Shown: one piece after another, positions 56,650-64,000 of the stretch
Layout: each line of letters starts with the position of its first letter
How positions within the stretch are numbered: position 1 is the stretch's first letter
Source of the DNA: Trichostrongylus colubriformis
Lineage: Eukaryota > Nematoda > Chromadorea > Rhabditida > Trichostrongylidae
Length of the DNA stretch: 64,000 bases
NCBI GenBank assembly: GCA_963978905.1
Contig: OZ022259.1
Coordinates: 45,898,727 to 45,962,726, forward strand
Reading direction: 5' to 3'
Made by a program: the position numbers and the translations under genes
The notes under the pieces: generated by a model
What the model saw: the letters and a program-made list of their open reading frames with translations, nothing else
Told to the model about the DNA's origin: nothing
Database searches by the model: none

Positions 56650-59495
56650 CGTCTTTTATATCAACTGCGCCAACTACACCTTCAGAAAAGCACGGTGTTT
56701 GGCATTTTAGTTTAAAGGCAGCTTTCGGGAAAATTCGGACGAAAAGTATAAGAAGTAGTGAATATGAAAGCCAAGATGCCTAGTAACAGGAAAGTGGAGA
56801 AAAAACGAATGGAAGTGGCCAAAAACCCAAGAAATAGAACCCCTTCCCACAATTGGTTCTGAGCGCGGACGACCTTTCCGTCAAGACGCGGGTAGTCCGC
56901 ATAGGTTTTCCACTGGCATTACCAAGACGTAAGCATGAAGGGATGTTCGGAAATGCGACAGCATCTATTTTCATGTGGTCAGTTTCAAGCTAAAAGTGAG
57001 AAAGCGCTCTCGATACATTCAATCCTGCCGATCTCCTTGACCAACCGCACCGTGACCAACCCCTAATCACGTCGCCTGGAGGCGGGCTGCCCTTGTCCAA
57101 GGCGGCTTGTCCTGACGAGGCCGCCTCCGTCACAGCTCAAGGGGGCGCCTTCCGCGGGGGATTTCGCCATGCATAGGCCTTCCAGACCCGTAGTTTTTCA
57201 CTCAATGCCTCCTTATGGGATTCCCTGTCACCCACATTATCCCGAACACTGTCTTTAAATCAGCATTGGGGGAAATTCGGACGAGAAGTAAAAGTGGTAG
57301 TGAATATGAAAGTGGAGATGCCTAGTAACATGAGTGCTGATAAGCAGAAATAAGTAGGGAAAAGACAGATGGAAATAACCAAAAACCTAAGAAATAGGAT
57401 CCCCTTTCCACCGTTGATTCTCGACGCGGACGATCTTTGTTTCAGGAGGCGAATACTCCGAACGAGATTCCATTGGCATGTTGCCAGTACACAGGGGATT
57501 TTCTGGAAATACGACATCATCTCTTTCTGGAGTGAGCTTCAAGAGAAAATTGCGAAAGCACGTCCAATCCTGCCGCATATGCTCGGTCTCTCTCATCATA
57601 GCCATCCAGGAATAACACCGTCTACAGGCTGGGTCTGTCATCCAAAGCATCAGCTTGCGCCGCTTCTGCAGCTCGGAGGCGCGCTTTTTCACCGGGATTT
57701 CGCAACAGATATCCTTCTTAGACCTATAGTTTCCATGTAAGTGGCTTCTTTTAGGGGTTCATCAATAACCACACTACCCCTTACGCCGTCTGCAAGGATC
57801 AGCCGAATTCGTTGTGTTCGAAAGCTGATGAGAGAGTCAATGTATGGAGGTGCATATGCAGCTGAACTGATAAAAACAATTATTTACAAGTGATTTACAA
57901 ACGGTCATTTTCCTCCCTTTTGAATTCAACATTTAAATATATTCCCCTTGAACTCAAACAATAAAGCTTTATAGGTGAAAAAAGGAACACGGCAAAAATA
58001 GCGTGGATTACTGATGAAAAATGTAAAAAAAAAGTCAAGTAAAAATGTAAGGTAGCATGGTAAGTGAACATTGAGATCCCAATTGCACATGATCCCTGTT
58101 AATCAGCACACAAAACACGCGCATAGGGAGTGAAGTAGATGCTTTGTCTATAAACGCTCCTATTCAGGATGCTCTCGGGAGAAAATGGGGGATTCCATGC
58201 ACGTCATTGTCCCATTGTAATGGTGTCATACTGAATTTATGTATGTAAGAAGTGTTGATGCGACCCTGTCTGGTAGTAAGCTGGAAAGGCAACAGATGAA
58301 TGAACAGAGACTGCGTTGAGATTACTGATGCGTCTACATTGTGTAAGAGCAATATGTAATTATCATTTCATTGATCGATAAATTCGATATTGATTGCTTC
58401 AGAGTGATCCAAGTCCTCATTCATTTAATCTAATCACCAGCGAAATTATTTAATTTTTTTGTGAAAATTGGCCTGTGGGATCTATTTTCTACTATGCTAG
58501 TTGATGTCCCTCGATAGCAATGGATTGCCCTGGCATGAAATCGATCCATGGTTGATGCGGCATCGGTTGAGTCTTTTCACCGTTTCCCCCCACTTTGCGG
58601 CATTTATAGGCAGGAATATGCGCATTACTGACATGATATGGAGCTTAAAAAGACGTTGTTCAAATGAGACGGGAAAAGGAGCCAAGGCTAAGGAAGAGAA
58701 AAATGAGTTTTATTTATTTTTGGCTGTCATCTTATTTGAATTTGATTCCTGTGTGGTGATTATGTCTTTATACGGAATCCTGTGACAAAATGGGGAATCA
58801 GTAGTCACGTATTTAGCTAATATGCCTGATCAATAAAGTGATCGTTATCATCGTGGCTAGCGCTCAAACTTGTCAACAGCCCAATTTCAATTGCAATTCA
58901 TAGAATGCGCATTCAACAAAAATCGGTCTTCAACGCGATTGCCTGATACGGGGCGTGTTACGTGCGTTGGTTCTTTTTAGTAAGATGATTATACTCAAAG
59001 TCACTGGATAATCTGAGGGCCTTTCAAAATTTTTAGATATGCGTGTATCAGGAAAATCCTAAGATTGCACAGTCAAGGAACAGGAGAATAACAAAATTCA
59101 CGAAAATGCTTCATACAAATTGACAGATCACCACCGAGGGTGGTTTATCGATGAATGTGGAAGCAGAGGTGCTGAGTATACTGCAAAAGAATAAAAATGA
59201 ATTGGAACGGCGGACAAAGCGAGTAGTGAAGCCTCTCCCCACCGTTTGCTCCGGGCGTGTTTCCGCTTTTGGCTGGATGAGGCGATAGCGATTACCAAAC
59301 CGCGGCCGCTGCTTCACCCCTTCACCGCAACTCGGTCACTCTAGCCGAGTTGCGGTGAAGGGATAATAAGCTCGAAGCCCGACTCTCAACACCAGAGCGC
59401 CAAGCACCGCCTGCTCTGAGGGCTCATTTATAGGTAACATGTTTTCTTACCCCGGTAACCCATATTACGTCTCCTGATCTTTTAGAAACACCGTA

Positions 59496-60745
59496 GAAGG
59501 GTGTCCCAAAAGTCTCGTAGGATTTTTCCAAAAAAAATCAATAACTCTTGTTTACTTCAGGGCGGGTCTAGGCGGTTCATGAATATGGTAGAGCGTTCTC
59601 TAAGCTTTCTAGTAAAATATATATGGACCCAACAGATTCCGTGTAGAGAGCTACAGTGCCCATAGTCTATTCCCACCCAACACGCGGTGTCATCTACTAT
59701 GACTGGTCTTGGGGCAGCAAAGCGACGGAAGCTTGCGACTCCATCAACGCTGCATTGGGCAATGAATGTGTAAGCTACGAAACCGTGCGCCGCTGGTTCA
59801 TCAGCTTCAGCAACGGCGAGATTGACATGGAAGACAAGCCACGCACGGGACGCCCACACGCATTCGACGACGAGACGCTGCTCTCCGCCGTTCGCGCCAA
59901 TCCTGAAACCAACATGCGCGAGCTGGCGGAGAGGAATGGACAAGTACCCATCACCGTAAATCGTCGCCTCCACGAGCTCGGTTATCGGAAGGTGCTGTCG
60001 CGATGGACCTCATGCCCTGACGGATGCTCACGAAAGTGCCCGTGTGAGCATCTGTCAATCGCTGCTGCTCCGCCCACATCGCAACGACTTTCTCGTCTAT
60101 CTGGCCACGGGCGATGAAAGCTGGGACATATACGATACCAACGCATCCAGCGCCTTTTGCCTGCTACGTGACGCCGAGCCGCCAATGCTGCCCATGTCCG
60201 ACCGCCATCCAAAGAAGATTCTACTCTGCTGCTTCTGGATGCGGAAGGAATGCTTTTTCAAGAGGTGCTGGCACAAGGCGAGACAGTACCCGCTTCTGTA
60301 TACACCCACCTGCTCCAGCAACTCGCCGTCGCTATTCGAGAAAAGCGCCTGAGAAGGTCTGTTGTCACCCTCCTTCATGACAACTCCCGCTCTCATTTCG
60401 CGAAAAGTACTCAGGCCAAGCTACGCGAGCTCGGCTGGGATGTGCTGCCCCACCCGCCATAATCTCCAGGCATTGTCCCTTCTGACTATCATCTTACCCA
60501 TACCCTTGAATCCTTCTTGGCCAAGAGAAAATTCGCTGACTATGACATGCTTGCAAAGGCGATCGCTGACTTTTTCGACTCTCAGAACCCACAGTTCTGG
60601 AAGGAGGGAATGAACGATCTACCTATGGCGGAGTGTTATCGATAACAATGGTAAATACGTTGTTGCATGATTGTTGTTTGTTGGAAGAAAAAATAATAAA
60701 AAGTGATGATCGAAAAAATCCTACAAGACTTTTGAGGCAACCTAA
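59496..60745 (+). mobile_element. Mariner M1, full-length inactive copy 2
   Basis: 1250 bp with ends gaagggtgtcccaaaagtct and the inverse of agacttttgaggcaaccta. TA is present on the left (59494-59495), but the right flank starts tgcaac, so the target duplication is broken, consistent with a deletion at this end: the left duplicate has 1.8 kb here that is missing in this copy. Confidence 0.85.
59656..60612 (+). pseudogene. Mariner transposase, best-preserved copy, frameshifted
   Basis: Begins at GTG where copy 1 has ATG. The DNA-binding half is open for 150 codons (ECVSYETVRRWFISFSNGEI, then NMRELAERNGQVPITVNRRL). After 60020 the frame shifts to LVYLATGDESWDIYDTNAS (first catalytic Asp region present), then shifts again to EVLAQGETV...VTLLHDNSRSHFAKSTQ (second Asp). 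It hits TAA where the Tyr of HPPYSP should be, with DYHLTHTLESFLAKRKFADY after it. Mariner transposases are normally about 340-350 residues with a D,D34D triad. This copy cannot be active. Confidence 0.8.
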
Positions 60746-61821
60746 TGCAACATAATGATATAGGTAGCAAAGAAACTCAATTTTCCGTGGACGAGTCCTT
60801 CAATTCGATGCTGAGTTTAAGCATTTCAAATTTTGCGACCGTTGAACTCATTGACAAAACTGTGCAGGGAGAACTTTTGGGGTGGCGTTTAAGTGTTCCG
60901 GCGTTCCGGCCGGTGTTCCAGGTGGTTGGGTCACTAGTGCTATGTGGAAGGTAATTCACCAAAGAAGCTGTATCCTAGCCGAATTCACATATGCAGAAAC
61001 GACGAAATTAACATTTTTGGAAAGCGAAAACATTGTATTATGGACTGTTACAGTAACTAGCTTCCACCTTCATGATAGATCACATCTGATTTCAGTCAGA
61101 GTTTGTATTTAATGGAAGATGCCCTGACTCAATCATTCAAGTAACAAATATCCAACTTTATTACATACTTAACAATACTCAATAACAAGTATCTGCCCTT
61201 ATACTACGGCTTTTATCTTTGGCATAAGCAGTCCAGTTACGTGGCCAAGATTTTGAAATCAGTAGTGAATCAGTCGTCTTGTGAAGTAAACTCACTCATG
61301 GCTGACATGACCCCACACTAATCACCGGAATACTTGCCCACACCCATTATTCTTACTGTGCGGGCTCCAAACGCGAAGGTAGTTTGAAAGCGAAGTTTGG
61401 GTATCGGGAACTTCTGCACTCAAACAGCCTTTGCGTTCGAAGCCTACACAGTAAAAATCATCTGCTGAGATTGTCTGTCATTGCCTTTGGAAATTGATTT
61501 TTTGAATAACGCTTTTTCTTTCCCTAATCTTTGAGTTCTTTCATTGCATTTCGGGGATGCCAGACCCTTATCAGTGCTCGCTTCCCACATTGCTGCTGAA
61601 ACATCTCTGAGGCCTCACTTTTGTGGCGAATGCTTCAGTCTCAGTTCTTTTTTTTGAATTACATTCAAACCGCCGGCATTTTGAAGATTTTCTTCCTTCG
61701 TCATCCGTAACCACTTTACATCAGCATTTTTTGCTAATGTAATTTCTTACGTGACTTCATAGCCAACAAGTTTTTGCCGATGTAAGATTGTTGATACAGT
61801 ATCTAGCCTTATACGATCATA

Positions 61822-62321
61822 TTAGGTAGTCCAAAAAGTCTTTTCGTATTTTTAAATACCGCTTTTTCCCTCGAAACTGCTTTCCAGAAAATTTCTTCTG
61901 TACATATATATGTAGTACAAGTCCACACGCATCTATAGGTATTGTTGTCTTCCATCTCCCGGATAACCCTTTTCGGCAAAATAAAAATATCAAAAGTCAT
62001 TTCATTTTCAATTCCAATTTTTTTTCTTTGAATGGCGTTAGACAGGGAAAGGAAAAGGTGATAATCCGATGGAGCAAGACCAGGGCTATAAGGCAGCAAT
62101 TTTTATCCAAGCTCGAAAATTTTTTTAAAAGAAAAAATTCAAAAAAAAAATTTTACCATTAGTGAAAAAATGACTCGTCAGGAAATTCTCGAGCTTGGAT
62201 AAAAATTGCTGCCCCATCCACCTTATAGCCCTCATCTTGCTCCATCGGATTATCACCTTTTCCTTTCCCTGTCTTACGCCATTCGAAGAAAAATTTTTTT
62301 CTAATTTTTGTATTGAAAATA
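61822..62321. mobile_element. Palindromic mariner derivative, copy 2, right end truncated
   Basis: Starts after TA with ttaggtagtccaaaaagtct. The left arm, read on the minus strand (61809-62099), encodes LPYSPGLAPSDYHLFLSLSN, then IREMEDNNTYR, and is better preserved than in the 24-kb copy. After the loop (about 62110-62200) the second arm repeats the same block inverted, until homology stops at about 62321, where the LINE 5' region begins. Confidence 0.8.
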
Positions 62322-62602
62322 TTCATCTCATATTCATCTCAAACGCGCGTCGCGGACGGTTGCTGTTCCTCTGGCTCTCGGTTTCGTCTCTTTGTTGCCA
62401 GTTAGTGAGTCAAGTATTTGATTTTTTTTTGTTTCTGTTTCCTCGTTTCACTACATCTTGTTGCTGTTGCGCATTTATCGTCCGTTACTCACCTACTCGG
62501 TAGTTCTTTCTTGATTTTTATTCATATAAGATATTGCTGGTCGCTAGTCCACCCTTGGTTCAAAGTCCAATTGATTTTTCTTACCTGCGCTGTCCAACTA
62601 GC

Positions 62603-63289
62603 ATGTCTCGATCACAAGGCCGCCGAAACAACAGAGGTAAGGACTGCACCCTTAATCCTGTTGAGATCCCTACCGCCAAAACTAGTGAGGTCGAGGACAA
62701 AACCAGCACGGTTGAAGTAGATTACACAAATATGTCAGCGACAGCCATAATCAGGTGTATTTCAGAACGAAATAAGGATCCCGAAATTGAAAAAATGGTT
62801 CAGGCCCTAATTGTAAAATTGCCACAGGAAGTATCGGATAGTGTGGAAGCAGACAAAAGGGGCCGTAGCATTGTGCTCTCAGGTATCCCTGAGTCTTCGG
62901 GAGATATCCCACCGTCCTCTAAGCAGCGCGACCTGGAATCAAAGGTAACGGATATCTTGGATATATTAAATGTGGAGTGTAGGCCTGTTGAGGTTTACCG
63001 CATGGGTAGAGTCAATAGTGCCACTCCAAGACTTGTCAAACTAGTGTTGCCTTCCAGAACACATTGGTCCATAGCCCTATCTAACTCTTATAAGCTTAGA
63101 CATTCAAGCTTCGCTAATGTCTATGTGAGGAAGAGTATGACGACGGAGGAGCGCAAACGGGAGTACGATCTCAGACAAGAGTGTAGGGAGCGCAATAAAA
63201 CATGTAATGGGCGCATATGGGTTGTCTACCGCGGCGAACTTAGACGTGTCGAAGAGCTTCCCAGCCGTCGCTCTACGGGAAACGTCTAA
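62603..63289 (+). CDS. LINE ORF1 protein
   Basis: 228 residues from the ATG after ctagc; an earlier in-frame ATG at 62534 is less likely because the extension is hydrophobic and not basic. The N-terminus is basic (MSRSQGRRNNRGK), and a middle region has an RRM-like beta-strand word (RSIVLSGIPESSGD). Then DILDILNVECRPVEVYRMG and LVKLVLPSRTHW follow, the arrangement seen in ORF1 proteins of nematode and insect non-LTR elements. The C-terminus is basic and charged (TTEERKREYDLRQECRERNK). It probably binds element RNA as a chaperone. Confidence 0.75.
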   Translation: MSRSQGRRNNRGKDCTLNPVEIPTAKTSEVEDKTSTVEVDYTNMSATAIIRCISERNKDPEIEKMVQALIVKLPQEVSDSVEADKRGRSIVLSGIPESSGDIPPSSKQRDLESKVTDILDILNVECRPVEVYRMGRVNSATPRLVKLVLPSRTHWSIALSNSYKLRHSSFANVYVRKSMTTEERKREYDLRQECRERNKTCNGRIWVVYRGELRRVEELPSRRSTGNV

Positions 63290-63312
63290 GTTGGCATGGT
63301 AATTCTACTCGG

Positions 63313-64000
63313 ATGAAATGTTTTATGTTCAATTCGCGTAGCTTAACTAATAAGATCCACCACCTTCAGTATTTCCTGGAATGTCTAAAGCCAGATTTAC
63401 TTTTCATCACGGAGACCTGGCTGTCTTCGAATATTCGTGATCAGGAAATCGTTTCTGGTTGCCCTTACACAATATTTCGTTCTGACCGCAAGAGTAAAAG
63501 AGGTGGGGGTGTGTGTTGTCTAGCGAAAGATTTTATCAACCTGGTTACAGTTTCGTCGCCCTCTTGTCTGAGATCGAACGTGCTTTGCTTAGACTGTTTC
63601 GATCCCCGGTCGTCTTCACCCTTAAGGATGATTCTTGTCTACAGACCTCCCAGTTCCACTGCCACTGATGATGAAACCTTGATTGACTTCCTGCTAGAAC
63701 TTTGCCTAACTAATAGGACATTACTAGTTTTGGGAGACTTCAACCTTGATATCGATTGGATCACGTATACTGCTAAAAACGCTGTCTCTAAGAAATTTTT
63801 GGAATTGTTTAAATGCTGTTCCTTAAATCAGCATGTCTTGAAACCGACTAGGGCTAACTCGACCTTGGACATCATACTCGCCTCTGCTCCTATTATTAGT
63901 GAAATCTCGATACTCCCACCGTTCTCCTCATCCGATCATAATATCGTTTCGTTTAAATTTCAAATACCTACGCGAACGTCTCTAGAAATTCCATTTCCAG
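63313..64000 (+). CDS. LINE ORF2, endonuclease domain (partial)
   Basis: Open without stop for 229 codons to the window edge. Motifs in order: MKCFMFNSRSLTNKIHHLQY, then LLFITETWLSSN (catalytic Glu), RGGGVCCLAK, LVYRPPSS, LLVLGDFNLDIDW (catalytic Asp and Asn), STLDIILAS, and SSDHNIVSFKF (SDH motif). This is the complete EEP-type endonuclease of CR1-like non-LTR retrotransposons; the reverse transcriptase would lie beyond the end. The domain nicks target DNA to start target-primed reverse transcription. Confidence 0.9.
   Translation, partial: MKCFMFNSRSLTNKIHHLQYFLECLKPDLLFITETWLSSNIRDQEIVSGCPYTIFRSDRKSKRGGGVCCLAKDFINLVTVSSPSCLRSNVLCLDCFDPRSSSPLRMILVYRPPSSTATDDETLIDFLLELCLTNRTLLVLGDFNLDIDWITYTAKNAVSKKFLELFKCCSLNQHVLKPTRANSTLDIILASAPIISEISILPPFSSSDHNIVSFKFQIPTRTSLEIPFP

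Larger units (their letters stand above)
56650..61821 (+). repeat. Right copy of the segmental direct duplication
   Basis: Partner of 2088-6985. It lacks the hairpin and tRNA-like unit, has two R1 copies in tandem (56707-57245 and 57255-57775) and carries a mariner at 59496. Matching to the left copy ends exactly at the palindromic mariner derivative at 61822. The frame at 58501-58785 parallels 3269-3475 only in part, so a conserved gene is unlikely. Confidence 0.8.
62322..64000 (+). mobile_element. CR1-like LINE, 5' part, runs off the window
   Basis: A 5' leader of about 280 bp, ORF1 (62603-63289) and ORF2 (from 63313), 23 bp apart. ORF2 begins with an apurinic-type endonuclease. The intact reading frames suggest a young copy. 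It abuts or interrupts the palindromic mariner derivative. Confidence 0.85.

Noticed and set aside
59656..60612. Functional mariner transposase
   Set aside because: GTG in place of the start, two frameshifts and a stop in the HPPYSP motif.

Overview
The window looks like nuclear DNA of a nematode, most likely a strongylid (hookworm-like) species. The reasons are short protein-coding exons bounded by TTTCAG acceptors and GTGAGT/GTAAGT donors, a LIM exon that reads like the lim-9/FHL (Limpet) family, a probable trans-splice-type acceptor directly before a start codon, and a very dense load of Tc1/mariner-type elements. There is no bacterial-style operon, no rRNA and no CRISPR array. The region is repeat-rich and gene-poor, and several host-gene pieces in it are visibly broken. 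The species call is an inference; no database was consulted.

Layout. 1-7 kb: dispersed repeats, a perfect 62-bp hairpin, a tRNA-like sequence, and the left copy of a ~5-kb segmental duplication whose second copy lies at 56.7-61.8 kb in the same orientation. 8.5-11.7 kb: one unrecognised exon, a foldback element, and a single intact LIM exon. 15.4-26.9 kb: nested inverted repeats roughly symmetric about 20.4 kb, carrying mariner-type miniature elements, a perfect 146-bp inverted repeat with a tRNA-like sequence in each arm, and a palindromic mariner derivative. 29.9-31.5 kb (minus strand): four exons of a lim-9/FHL-type gene with two stop codons, a lost zinc ligand and a lost splice acceptor; its broken exon is the inverted duplicate of the intact exon at 11.3 kb. 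31.9-41.4 kb: a mariner nested inside a miniature element, an internally deleted mariner, two further TA-flanked elements, a 1.07-kb element built of repeated hairpin units, and an almost loopless 86-bp palindrome. 42.6-45.2 kb: an Aurora-kinase activation-segment fragment (plus) and a decayed TIA-1/TIAR-type RNA-binding protein gene (minus). 48-55 kb: unrecognised but well-spliced exons on both strands, including a secreted-protein-like gene at 53.66-54.6 kb, and a CpG-rich field of inverted repeats at 51.1-52.2 kb. 56.4-62.3 kb: right copy of the duplication, a third bandit/irritans-style mariner copy and a second palindromic mariner derivative. 62.3 kb to the end: the 5' part of a CR1-like non-LTR retrotransposon (ORF1 and the start of an endonuclease-bearing ORF2).

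How it fits together. The DNA is mostly a record of transposition, inverted duplication and gene decay. The parts most worth following are the mariner-derived palindromes (two copies of an inverted dimer of a transposase 3' end), the three identical tRNA-like units embedded in hairpins, and the intact-versus-broken inverted LIM exon pair.
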